Of a stretch of DNA of 64,000 nt, positions 45,486 through 56,219 are shown in pieces. Source of the DNA: Mimachlamys varia (Eukaryota > Mollusca > Bivalvia > Pectinida > Pectinidae); the NCBI GenBank assembly GCA_947623455.1, contig OX392543.1, positions 20,272,757 through 20,336,756 of the forward strand, in the 5' to 3' direction. The notes beneath the pieces were generated by a model that worked only from the letters and a program-made list of their open reading frames with translations, had not been told where the DNA came from and ran no database searches. The first letter of the stretch is position 1. Each line of letters opens with the position of its first letter. Position numbers and translations under genes: made by a program.

Positions 45486-46888
45486 GTGGTTTCTTTATCT
45501 CATTGAGATGGAACCACAAAAGCGCTTTCGACAGTTCACGTTAACATTTGATTGTCTCGCGTTATCAAGTAAAATTGACTGATTTTTCAGGGAAAAGAAA
45601 CCTCATGTTACCCCGTGACGTAATAATGAAATATACTCATTATGTACTATTTCAAGAAGCACAATCAAAAATAGACGTGTGTTGTCTTCACCGATATCTT
45701 CACGAGCATCTTCTTTTAAGTACACTCTTTAGATTCCGAAATAAAGTTATCTTTGAAGGTAAGACGTAGGTATGTCTGCTATCAATCCTTTCTATTCAAG
45801 AAAATTCTACAGAGTACGTTTGGGTTAGGAAGTATTTATCGGCGTTCAATATTGTACTTCACGTGCATCTGTAATAGGTGAAACTGATGTGGCAATCACT
45901 CAACTCATTAAGATTGACAGGGCTAGCACGTGGTTTCTAAGACGGCATGAATGACATGTGGTTCAAATGAGTATGAGTTACGTTAAAACACGAGGTGTCG
46001 GCCGCGGAGGGCAGCCTATCCTCCATTTCGACTTCACCTCCCCAATCACGCACACTCGGTAGCTAGTGTCTACCCTTCACACGTGTGTAATTATAAACAT
46101 ACAATTGTGTTTAGCAAGACCACTTCTCTTCATTAGACGGCCGTCAGACAGGCGATACGGGAATACGGCCAGTCGTGACGTAAGCAGGCTCCCGTTGACT
46201 TGTGGTCACTCAATACAGAAGCTCTCCAAAATAAACACGCCTTCTGTACAATAAATGACCACTTGTTCTCTATGATACATAAAAACACCTCGATATAGTG
46301 CTTCGCATTACCTTGCTGGTCGGGCGTAAAAATTATACATGTACCTTCTGCTCTCATTGCATGATCGCAAAAGGCGACCAAATTAGGGATCTCGTCTTTC
46401 CCTTTCTTTCTTTTAAACTTTCTCCTTCCTTTTGTCTCCTTGATATTGCATCACGTTTGGTCTTTAGTTCAGAGTTCGCCCCGGTGAGAAAGGCTTTAGA
46501 ATTCGTAGACAGGCCGAGACATACCAAAGTCTCAAACAACGGTAGTTATTACTCTCTGATTGACGCTCAGCATGACTTGTTCACCCGTCGTCACCAAGTA
46601 TAATGTAACCGTGTCAGGTGTTCTTTTTGTGACCTTCAGCAGCATACTTCAGTGTGGTACATTGTACCACCATGCAGTCGGAATCAGTTCCACACTATCG
46701 GAAGGATGCTGAAACGAAATTTGCGTATTTTCCTATTATGTAGTCGTATTGCATACAAACGAGGCCGTCCTTGAATGACCTTAGCTGTAATTACGACGTT
46801 ATATGAAATATAGACAAACTAAAACTAGTTCCTAGCACTTTATTTGCCCCTCGTTTATTAAAAAAGTCCCGCATCCCTGTTTTCAAAA
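45486..46888. other. Unique sequence, no gene supported
   Basis: Frames up to 101 codons (46298-46603) lack domains. A small palindrome GTGGTACATTGTACCAC lies near 46655-46671. Confidence 0.5.
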
Positions 46889-46889
46889 A

Positions 46890-47105
46890 AAATCAGAGAA
46901 TACCAAAGCGTCAACAAAACCATAAACTGGACTCAAAATCGATTAAACTAGGGGCAAAATAGGAACAAAGGAAAGATTTACATGGAGACTCTCGTAAAAG
47001 TACAAGAGAATAAGACCCAGTGTTCCGGAAGAGTAAGCGTCTTCTGCTTCATCGACGACACCCGCCATGTAAATCTTGGTCACATCAATCCTCAAAATGA
47101 GAACC
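46890..47105 (-). mobile_element. Retroelement 3' tail, minus strand, well preserved
   Basis: AATCAGAGAATACCAAAGCG, AACTAGGGGCAAAATAGGAA, CTCGTAAAAGTACAAGAGAA, AGAGTAAGCGTCTTCTGCTT and CCGCCATGTAAATCTTGGTC, then CACATCAATCCTCAAAATGA, which is the reverse of the TTTGAGGA block before the tail in the + copies. This is the best-kept tail in the window. The 132-codon + frame (46982-47380) starts inside it and is not a gene. Confidence 0.9.
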
Positions 47106-47540
47106 GAGTCAAAATAACATCTTCATTCGTTTACCTCGATAACCAGGTCAAATCGTTCCAACCAGTCGCAAGACAAAACGCTTTTTGTTTAACCCATAAT
47201 TTAAGTTTTGTACAACGTTTCAGAAAAAAACGAATATTTGATGTTGATCGACGTAAATTTTCAGTTTTTGTTAATTTTTGGTCGGTTTCTTTAAAACCAT
47301 CTCCAATGTCCACCACTAACTGTCGAAATACATCATTATTACATAATTACGGAAATCTTGGATTGCGTTCAATGCTGTAGGAAACTGGCTTTAAGGATAA
47401 CAAATAATGTATTACATCATCGATACGTATCTGAATTCCTTGAAATTTGAAAAAAAAAGAGAAAATATTCATTGCTTTAAAATAGCTAGTTTTAAATATA
47501 ACTAAGGGTTTAAAAGCTACATGTATATGGAAATTAAGTA

Positions 47541-47815
47541 TTGATGGTTTGTTTTGGTTGTTTGTATCAGTGGTTTGTGTTAGTGATGTATTGATGGTTT
47601 GTTTTGGTTGTTTGTATCAGTGGTTTGTGTTAGTGATGTATTGATGGTTTGTTTTGGTTGTTTGTATCAGTGGTTTGTGTTAGTGATGTATTGATGCTTT
47701 GTTTTGGTTGTTTGTATCAGTGGTTTGTGTTAGTGATGTATTGATGGTTTGTTTTGGTTGTTTGTATCAGTGGTTTGTGTTAGTGATGTATTGGTGGTTT
47801 TGTTGGTTGTTTGTA
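47541..47815. repeat. 50-bp tandem array, nearly identical copies
   Basis: About 5.5 copies of TTGATGGTTTGTTTTGGTTG plus TTTGTATCAGTGGTTTGTGT plus TAGTGATGTA. The first copies are identical apart from one base (GATGCTTT near 47693); the last copy is shortened. The + strand is almost free of C. Short frames across it are not genes. Confidence 0.95.
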
Positions 47816-49290
47816 TTGTTGGCTTTCATTCCAATACTTTTTACATTTCTAAAGTTGTGTTTGTTATACAGACATGCGTTTTATGCTACCAAATACATAC
47901 TCTAATATACACCGTTCTATATTGTTCTAGAAATTGCCTGGGCTAGTTTTTCGCTCGTGGATGTTTATTGTACCACAAGGTGCTCAAGGATGCTACTTTA
48001 TCGCTTTTCGTCTATCGATATCTCCTCACGAGCGCACGTGCACACAATGGCTGTTCGGCATGAGTGATATATTATGGCCATGTTTTTTATTGCTTAGAAG
48101 TTATTTTGCTTACATGTTACCGTTGGAACGCCTGGCAGGCATATACACATTGTAATTCACTAGGTGACTAGATGAATAATCTAGATATATAATGACATAC
48201 ATTCATGTGTGTGTCATAATTATCAAGCGAAAGTGTTCTTTGGGCTGATACCTATTATCAGTAGACTTCTGAAAAACACGCGCAATTGTTTACACGTGTG
48301 TGTATTGATGTAGTATATATTTACTTATATATATGTATGTACGTAAATTACTACAGCACGTGCAGTGTATCGTCATCTTAACGTGGATACAGAAAAACAC
48401 GGGCAGAAAGTTACATGGGCATTGATTGTTTAAAAATATACAGAAACACGGAGACATCCGATGTGCGCGTATACATCTACATTTAGGAATGCACGTGCAT
48501 CTAGTTACACAAGATAAGTAATTAAAAACGACGGAGAACATTACTTGGTTTACTGGCAGGTGGTATACTGCAGTGTTTGAACAGTATATTCTCGTCTTGG
48601 ATAATTGTCTATGGGATATAATTGACCCAAGAAGAAGGTATGTAAAACAACATTATAGATATTTTGTAATTTCTTTTTTCTCTTTTGTATTTTTACTTGT
48701 TCAAATACGACAGATATCTGGTCAAGATCATGTAGCAGACCATCTAAATTCGATATTTTGTAATATTTTACATATTTAAAAATGTATTATTTACCAGTAG
48801 TTAGAAATGAGTAATACAGTTATATGTTCCCGAACATTGTCTCATATGTCTTTCCGACATTTCAATTTCATATCGTAAGGGAAAAAAAATTCAACAAATT
48901 TGCATGAAATATTTTGATGCTGGATCGATATTTCTCCCTATTTTCGAAGAAAAATGTCTTTTTGTCAGAATGTATAAAAGTCATAAGAACACCAACTTTG
49001 GAATTATATTTACGATATCGTTAACACTACAGGTTTATAATAAGAAATATGCAGTAATTGCCGAGCACTATTCTGAGGATAGACACTGTGTGGCCCATAT
49101 ACCAGCCAAGATTTTCTGTCTTTCCTTCATTATGTTTGAACAGTTGCTCCCTAACTTAATTCTAAGAGTCACGTTTTGTATTAACTGTGAATAAATCACG
49201 GTTTATGTATATAGCTCCAAGAATATATCTCAACATCATCATAGCAATACGCGCCATATAACCGTCATTCAAGTTGTGACGTCATATTTA
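47816..49290. other. Unique sequence, no gene supported
   Basis: Frames of 60-96 codons lack domains. TGACGTCA occurs at 49277-49284. Confidence 0.5.
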
Positions 49291-49295
49291 CATGT

Positions 49296-50500
49296 ATGAC
49301 CTTCCTCGATACCCAGGGCTACGCTCACCTAATCCTCGATATCCAGGGTTATTCACACCTAATCCTCGGCATCCAGGGTTATTCTCACCTAATCGTCGAT
49401 ATCCAGGGTTACGCTCACCTAATCCTCGACATCCAGGGTTATTCTCACGTAATCCTCGATATCCAAAGCAACGCTCACCTAATCCTCGATATCCAGGGTT
49501 ACGCTCACCTAATCCTCGATATCCAGGGTTACGCTCACCTAATCATCGATATCCAGGGTTACGCTCACCTTATCCTCGATATCCAGGGCTATTCTCACCT
49601 AATCCTCGATATCCAGGGTTACACTCACCTAATCATCGATATCCAGGGTTACACTCACCTAATCCTCGATATCCAGGGTTACGCTCACCTAATCCTCGAT
49701 ATCCAGGGTTACGCTCGACTAATCCTCGATATCCAGGGGCTACGCTCACCTTATCCTCGATATCCAGGGTTATGCTCACCTAATTATCGATATCCAGGGT
49801 TACGCTCACCTAATCCTTGATATCCAGGGTTACGCTCACCTAATCCTCAATATCCAGGGTTACGCTCACCTAATCCTCGATATCCAGGGTTATGCTCACC
49901 TAATCCTCGATATCCAGGGTTACGCTCGCCTAATCCTCGATATCCAGGGTTATGCTCACCTAATCCTCGATATCCAGGGTTATGATCACCTAATCCTCGA
50001 TATCCAGGGTTATGCTCATCTAGTCCTCGATATCATGGTTACGCTCACCTAAATATCGATATCCAGGGTTATGCTCACCTAATCCTCGATATCCAGGGTT
50101 ACGCTCACCTAATTATCGATTTCCAGGGGAACGCTCACCTAATCCTCGATATCCAGGGTTACGCTCACCTAATCCTCGATATCCAGGGTTATGATCACCT
50201 AATCCTCGATATCCAGGGTTACGCTCACCTAATTATCGATATCCAGGGTAACGCTCACCTAATCCTCGATATCCAGGGTTACGCTCACCTAATCCTCGAT
50301 ATCAGGGTTACGCTCACATAATTATCGATATCCAGGTTTACGCTCACCTAATCATCGATATCCAGGGTTACACTAACCTAATCCTCGATACCCAGGGTTA
50401 CGCTCGCCTAATCCTCAATATCCATGGTTACACTCACCTAATCCTCAATATCCAGGGGTTACGCTCACCTAATTCTCGATATCCAGGGTGTACGCTCACC
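49296..50500. repeat. 30-bp tandem array derived from an element terminus
   Basis: About 40 copies of ACGCTCACCTAATCCTCGAT plus ATCCAGGGTT. Because 30 is a multiple of three, two + frames of 163 and 174 codons stay open; they are not genes. The unit matches the outer end of the inverted-repeat element at 55097-55421 (TCGATATCCAGG then TACGCTCACCTA). On its right side the array runs straight into a body sequence shared with that element. Confidence 0.96.
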
Positions 50501-50772
50501 TACACTCTTTTCGCCCCTGGAATATCTCGAGGCAAAACTTGAGGCAAAACAAACTGACCAATCGCTAGATGGATGCCTCTGTTGAAGATTACAAAGGAGC
50601 TATAACCGACTTCAATGCTTTTCAATTGTTACCGTTTTCTGACCACAAGATTCTTTTTATGTATATCAAACGTTGAACCAGTAATTTTTACTTCATCACC
50701 AAGATGGCGTACACGGAGCGTTCAGTTTTGCCATGACATATGTCAGGGTTGAAGAGAAATAAGAATATCGAG
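50492..50772. mobile_element. Body of the inverted-repeat element attached to the satellite
   Basis: CGCCCCTGGAATATCTCG, CTGACCAATCGCTAGATGGA, ACCACAAGATTCTTTT, TACTTCATCACCAAGATGGC, GCCATGACATATGTCAGGG and ATATCGAGGAT parallel, in order, the element at 55097-55421 (CCCCTGGATTATGTCATG, CTGACCAATCGCTAGGCTGA, ACCACGAGATTCTTTTGATA, ACCTCATCAACAAGG, CATGACATATTCCAGGG, ATATCGAGG). So the satellite plus this body is one element copy with an expanded left end. Confidence 0.82.
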
Positions 50773-51285
50773 GATGACATATTACATTCCAAAAACACTA
50801 TCTAGTTCAAGTTTACATGTGTATATGTAAAAAATAAACATTACGTTATATTTCAAATGCTTATTTCAAGTTAACCTTTTGTATCTTAGCGCTTCAGAGA
50901 AACTTATGTTTGCTAGATAGGGCACTGGATGAAAGGTTTATATTTATTAATTCCCTTTTTTTTATCTAAATGGATTTCAAAAAAGACTATTGACCGTTGT
51001 ATACATTGTGTGCAGAAGGCTTTTCACTTTTTTCGTTTCGGTACTAGGTAGGCATTTGAATTGCTAAAACGTCTTTTGAAAGCAGTCAATACTTCGTAGC
51101 TTAGTTAAGTAATATATCCTAGGAGATAAATCTATCTTTATATAAAACCCATTCATAAAGCGCCAGACATTTATTGAAATGTACTTTGTAGCGTCTCACG
51201 AACAGATCAGCATATGTAGCTGGTATAATGTAGAACGTCTCCAAACTAATTCCAATTGATTATGTATCTTAAACTAAAGAGATTT
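50773..51285. other. Unique AT-rich sequence
   Basis: No feature recognised. Confidence 0.45.
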
Positions 51286-51289
51286 TACG

Positions 51290-51480
51290 TACCTGACCCT
51301 TGTGCTTCTACATTAGTTAAGACATTTTTGATTCCCATCTTTTGGCCCTTAGCATTACTGACGAGTCCTAGAAGGACTAAACAGCTGTATGATGCAGTTT
51401 AATTCATTTTTTCGGCATACTGTATCTATAACTAAATTTAAATGTTGCCGCATGTGTGTGCTACATCATCTTGAATTAAA
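51290..51480 (+). repeat. Interspersed repeat family E, copy 3
   Basis: ACGTACCTGACCCTTGTGCT, TTTGGCCCTTAGCATTACTG, AGAAGGACTAAACAGCTGTA, TTCATTTTTTCGGCATACTG and CGCATGTGTGTGCTACATCA. The upstream ATTTTACGTACCTGA also precedes copy 4 (ATTTTACGCACCTGA), so the family extends upstream of the common core. Confidence 0.82.
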
Positions 51481-51513
51481 AGTCTGTCCTACAGGTAAGG
51501 CGTAATAATCGTA

Positions 51514-51667
51514 CCTGCTGTCCCCGTTTAATGATCATAATAGGCCACTAATTTTGGGACAGTATGGTAAAAAATAATAATAGGCCACTAATTTTGGGAC
51601 AGTATGGTAAAAACCATACTGTCCCAAAATTAGTGGCCTATTATGATCATTAAACGGGGACAGCAGG
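51514..51667. repeat. 154-bp palindrome with perfect 55-bp arms
   Basis: The left arm 51514-51568 (starting CCTGCTGTCCCCGTTTAATG) and right arm 51613-51667 (ending TAAACGGGGACAGCAGG) are exact reverse complements. The 44-base spacer contains a second copy of the inner part of the left arm (AATAGGCCACTAATTTTGGG plus ACAGTATGGT), so the left side has that inner segment twice in tandem and the right side once. Confidence 0.96.
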
Positions 51668-52556
51668 TCTTTGTAGACTTTCTCGTTCCTCATGTCTCCC
51701 TTGACAACACCTTGCTTTTGGCATTTCAGGTTTGGATATTTTATTACATATAAACCATCAATGTGCCCGGGCTATCAAGACTACCTCTTGCATATTACGT
51801 CTTTTTAGCCTGACGTTAAAACCGCATAACATACAGGCAGTGTAATTAATATCGATGTAAGCACTCCGCATTGGAGTGTGTCCTTCCGGTTTGTCCCTAC
51901 CCAGACATGCACGGTGTTGGAGACGTTTGACGGAGGCGTGGCTCTCTAATCACGCAATACATGCCCATGTATCCATCATCTTACCTCAATCATGATTTCG
52001 GCGCCGGGGATACCCCAGAGATCTCTATCAGTAATACGCTTGTTCCCTGTGAGGATGAAAAATACCTAAGACTCTAGTATAAGTTATCCGTTCTGTCGTT
52101 ACCGGCATAGCTTGTCCCTTCTTTCAGCGCCGCTTCCGTGATGCTTACAAAAGCATTTCCGTAGCAGACATATTTCTCAGTCATTTTCGGAATAGCAGAC
52201 TGCAGTTTACATTGTCTGGCTTTCTTTTCACTGTGATAGTTTGGCGAGACGCACATCACAATGTGATAAGTCATCTTGTTTCCACTGCTAATTGCTTTCA
52301 TCCCAACACTTGGTTCTTTTTTAAACGTAGTTTTTTTTGAGAATTTATGTAGTGTTATATTGCGTTGTCTGTACACGTGTGAAGTTTTATTTGATGTGTT
52401 TTTAATTCGAAACATTCCATCGCTACACCTGCTCAAAGCAAAGTTATTGAGAGTAAGCTTTTCCTGCGTCATCCACGACTATGTTGTTTTGACTGTTGCT
52501 TTAAATTATATTCGGACGAGTACGGCTTAAATACCACTATGTATCTTATTTAACTG
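51668..52556. other. Unique sequence with a 132-codon minus-strand frame
   Basis: The frame 52074-52472 (minus) starts MTQEKLTLNNFALSRCSDGM, is lysine/serine rich, and has no domain, signal peptide or membrane segment that I recognise. It is the longest frame in the window outside repeats, but a few stop-free runs of this length are expected in 64 kb of such base composition, so it is not called a gene. Confidence 0.4.
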
Positions 52557-52783
52557 ATCATCGTTATCATCATGAAACAACATCATCATCGTTATCATCA
52601 TCATCATCGTTATCATCATGAATCATCATCATCATAATCATCGTCGTCGTCGTCATCATCATCATCATCATCGTTATCATCATGAATCATCATCATTATA
52701 ATCATCGTCGTCGTCATCATCATCGTTATCATCATGAATCATCATCATTATCATCACCATCGTTATCATCATCACCATCATAA
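52557..52783. repeat. ATC/GTC trinucleotide microsatellite with ~60-bp super-repeat
   Basis: ATCATCATC runs are interspersed with CGTCGTCGTC and the marker CGTTATCATCATGAATCATC, which recurs about every 50-65 bp. This suggests that larger blocks as well as single triplets have been duplicated. Confidence 0.93.
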
Positions 52784-52953
52784 TGTAAAGTGTGTGCACG
52801 CACGTGTGATAGAGACGATGGAGCAAAAATGATGCCGATTTCAGTGTGCTACCTTACTGGAAATACTGAGTCCAAAACCCAAGTTTAAAGTATTTTATTT
52901 TCGTTTGAAACACATAATATTCTCAAAATAATATTCACACAATAACCTCTTAA

Positions 52954-53238
52954 AGCATTAACATAATAGTTTCTTCTACATCAGCTGCTTACCTCGACCT
53001 CTACTTAAACTATGACCAACTTACTACTAAGCTATACGATAAACGTGACGATTTCAATTTTCTGATCGTGAACTGTCCATTTCTTGATAGTAATATTCCT
53101 GCTTCCCCATCTTTTGGTGTTTACACGCTGCAGTTGATTCGTTATTCCAGGGCTTGCTCTAAATATCTTGATTTTCGTGATCGATTTCGACTACTGACAA
53201 ACAAACTAACAACACAGGTATTCCAGAGATTGATTTAG
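52954..53238 (+). pseudogene. Reverse transcriptase fragment of a retroelement (region after the polymerase domain)
   Basis: Ninety-four codons are open without an ATG start: TAA at 52951-52953 precedes them and TAG at 53236-53238 ends them. The reading includes STSAAYLDLYLNY, LYDKRDDFNF, CPFLDSNIPASPSFGVYTLQ and LIRYSRACSKYLDFRDRFRL. These match the stretch that follows the catalytic domain in a family of retroelement proteins I recall from bivalve, cnidarian and fish genomes (LYDKRDDFNF, then NFPF-type, then YGVYxxQLIRYxRA). The catalytic YxDD motif itself is absent, so the copy is 5' truncated and non-functional. It is followed directly by a disrupted C-terminus (53240-53345) and the 3' tail. 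The clade is not certain; Penelope-like is one possibility and a classical LINE another. Confidence 0.8.
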
Positions 53239-53612
53239 CTTGATCAGAACTATGGGCACATTTTATGGTCTCCACCTTTTTTCATAGAGAAGTATTCTAC
53301 ATCTTTAAGTGATACGAAGATGGACGTTTTTGATTATGATCATTAGTGTGTTTACTTATTGTGATTCACAAAGCTGACTCAGTTCTTATTTTGAGGACTT
53401 GATGTTTAATTGGATGTGACCAAGATTTACATGGCGGGTGTCGTCCATGAAGCAGAAGACGCTTACTCTTCCGGAATACCTGGTCTTATTCTATTGTTCT
53501 TTTACAAGGGTGTCTATGTGGATCTTTCTTTTTCCGTGTTCTACCCATGGTTTATTCGATTTTAAGTTAGGATTATGGTTTTGTTGATGCGTCGGTATTC
53601 TCTATTTGTATT
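53239..53612 (+). mobile_element. Retroelement C-terminal remnant and 3' tail
   Basis: GGGCACATTTTATGGTCTCC and TAGAGAAGTATTCTACATCT are the frameshifted equivalent of the GKFYGR...LIEKY stretch, ending ATGGACGTTTTTGATTATGA TCATTAG. The tail follows: GACTCAGTTCTTATTTTGAG, GGATGTGACCAAGATTTACA, GCGGGTGTCGTCCATGAAGC, AGAAGACGCTTACTCTTCCG, TTTTACAAGGGTGTCTATGT and GGTATTCTCTATTTG. No poly(A) ends the copies, whose common end is GTATTCTCT. Confidence 0.85.
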
Positions 53613-54059
53613 CTTTTTTATTCACTATAAAATCACAATAAATATACAGTTTAATATAAAATGAAGCCAATACAAGCAACCCTAAAGCATTAGATTTAAG
53701 TTGACCCAAGATAATGCTCAGCACTGAATGCACCCGACAAAGTACTCCACGCGGTCTTGATATACTGGCAACGGTATAAAAAGCTTGCGTGTTTTAGGGA
53801 GTTGGCTCTTCATGTTTACAAAATCAAATTTTCGCAATGCCTCTTCTTTTTCCTTTGTCCAGTGACTCCTATTTTATAGATCATCAAAATAATTATCTGG
53901 TATAATACTTCAAATTTTATCATTTCCATCATTTTATTAAAACTCTCCCTAACGGTCTTTTCTCAGCAAATTCAAAAACTCTTTTATCTTCGAAAAAAGA
54001 TAAATAAACAAGCTTAATTTATTTTACTTCTAAATCAACAGATTTAATGGATTTTACGC
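53613..54059. other. Unique AT-rich sequence
   Basis: No feature recognised beyond the probable upstream extension of family E near 54030. Confidence 0.45.
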
Positions 54060-54240
54060 ACCTGATCCTTCTGTTTCTAAGTTTGAAAATGTTTGACCCC
54101 TAGTATCACTAAAAAGTCCTAGAAGGACGAAACAGCTGTATGATGCAGTTTAATTAATTTTTTGTATACTGTATTTATTACTAAATTAAAAAGGTGCAGC
54201 ATGTGTGTGTTACGTCATTTATCAATAAATTTGCTCATTT
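54060..54240 (+). repeat. Interspersed repeat family E, copy 4
   Basis: CACCTGATCCTTCTGTTTCT, GACCCCTAGTATCACTAAAA, AGAAGGACGAAACAGCTGTA, then a short deletion relative to the other copies (TTAATTTTTTGTATACTG), and GCATGTGTGTGTTACGTCAT. Confidence 0.82.
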
Positions 54241-55096
54241 TTGATGCATCACATATAAAATTATTAAAACAAATAATAATAATTACAGAAACCCCAATGG
54301 GCCCGCTTCCCTAAAACAAACGAAGGTGATTAATGAACCGCAACCGATTTTGTCAAAGAAAAATATTCCTACACCAATACCTATATCCATTTTTGTGATC
54401 GTTGCAAGCCTCGTATTACGCAAGCAGTATATAACATACGGTTTCAATTACTGTTGATCAGCAAAACATAAGATCCAATTAAATAGTTAACCGAAGTATG
54501 TGTCTTAACAGCATAATTAATGAGATAACCAGTCATTTTATATGTAGTAATAAACTAATTAATGCACTTTCTGTTCGTTTGTTCCTTGAACTTTTTATAC
54601 TGGTAACACAATTGATTTGCATACCTCTAAAACCTGGCGTCCTACCATCCGTACACAATGAACTTATATATTTGTTACACAATTACTTGCTAATAAACCC
54701 AGGTTTGGATCTAATGATTGTACCACAAAGTGAAATATGCACTTTTGTATATTTCATTATAGGATCTGTGTATATTTCTACCTTTGAAATATTCTTTGTG
54801 AAAACCTATGCAAAGGTAAGATAAAGTATTGAACTTCGTTGCATTACTATTATGTATATATCTGAAAATAATTGTTTGTCTCTAATAGTGTCTATGCATT
54901 AAGCATTTGCTTATACGTGTTTTTAACGTGTTTAAGCTTATGAAAATGCAAATTAATTACGTGTTTAACGTCGCTACAGACACCGAAATATACCGTGTTA
55001 CGACCGACGTCACTGAATATTTCGAGTACATCCTCTTTATAACTACTGCAATACGTGGTTTATCATGGTTTGAAGTTTGTATACATTTCAAAATTT
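54241..55096. other. Unique sequence, no gene supported
   Basis: The 108-codon frame 54498-54824 is hydrophobic but has no family signature. No repeat is recognised. Confidence 0.45.
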
Positions 55097-55421
55097 TCGA
55101 TATCCAGGGTTTACGCTCACCTATACCCCTGGATTATGTCATGACGAAACTGAAGGCACACTCAGATTTAAAAATAATACCTGACCAATCGCTAGGCTGA
55201 TGGCTGTCTTCTAAATATAATAACGAAGCCGCAACCGACTCCAAAGCTTGACATTTTTACCGTTATATGACCACGAGATTCTTTTGATACATGTACACAT
55301 CAAAGGGTCGAACTAGTCTTTTTACCTCATCAACAAGGTTCCGCACACGGAACCTTCAGTTTCATCATGACATATTCCAGGGGTGTAGAGAGCGTAGGTG
55401 AGCATCAGTCCTGGATATCGA
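55097..55421. mobile_element. Inverted-repeat element, 325 bp, single-unit relative of the 49.3-kb satellite
   Basis: The left end TCGATATCCAGGGTTTACGC and CTCACCTA is inverted at the right end as TAGGTGAGCATCAGTCCTGG and ATATCGA. Next inwards, CCCCTGGATTATGTCATGAC pairs with GTTTCATCATGACATATTCC and AGGGG. The arms total roughly 60 bp, imperfect. The interior shares blocks with 50492-50772. No coding frame. Confidence 0.85.
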
Positions 55422-55426
55422 GGTTG

Positions 55427-56219
55427 CCTTTTAAAGTATACATGATATTACAGCACTTTTACTTACACGCAAACTAGCTATCGGCAGAACATCAGACTGT
55501 ATACATATCCTGTATGTCAGAACCTGGATACGGGTCTTATCTCTGGAGCAGGAGTAAGGGTTTGTTTGTCTTAAATATCTCGGCTCATAATTCGTATTTC
55601 CGTATTTTATATTTTTATTATCTGGACCAGATTCGTTATAGAATAAATAATAATGGCTGAGGTACATCATTGCCAACCATTTGTTGTTTTGATTCTGAGC
55701 ACATTTTGATTGTTCAGTGTTATTTTTACTTTGGCTAAATCAAGAATCAGCATTTTATTGCCATGAACAAACCTCTCATCATTTGATGGTGATTGGAAAC
55801 GTTCACAGATGCGCCATGTTCTGCCTGTGTGGTATACAAACAGAATGGTTATATTTATAAATAAACAGTCTTGGAATCCTGAAGATCAAAGTAATTGTTG
55901 TCAGTATAAATTATAAACTCATTCCCGAGTCGTTATGTTGCATTGTACATTGTATTCAAAATACATTTTCCCGACGTTTGCCTATGTTTTGTGGTATGAA
56001 AAAAATCTAACATGTACTGCTTATAACGACCAATCTGATTGTCTCGAAAATCAATGTACTTAAAGATTGGTTGTCATATTTTTGACATTCATTGGTGTGT
56101 AACATACATGTGGGCATCTACATACAGCGCACCATATTGAATATGTAGGTGCGCAAATGTAAGTTACAAACATGACAACAGATATGTATAATTGTTATTA
56201 CAGTATTTCCCCCAAAATT
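55427..56219. other. Unique sequence with a small hairpin
   Basis: GCGCACCATATTGAATATGT followed by AGGTGCGC (about 56127-56155) can form a short hairpin. No gene is recognised. Confidence 0.45.

Noticed and set aside
46982..47380. 132-codon + frame
   Set aside because: Its first third is the antisense of the retroelement 3' tail; the rest has no domain.
49292..49820. Two overlapping + frames of 163 and 174 codons
   Set aside because: Both are different readings of the same 30-bp satellite, which derives from a mobile-element end.
52074..52472. 132-codon minus-strand frame outside repeats, considered as a novel gene
   Set aside because: No recognisable domain, signal or conserved motif. 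For this base composition about one stop-free run of this length is expected in six frames of 64 kb.
52557..52783. Coding poly-amino-acid tract
   Set aside because: The trinucleotide repeat is not embedded in a longer frame with non-repeat coding sequence.
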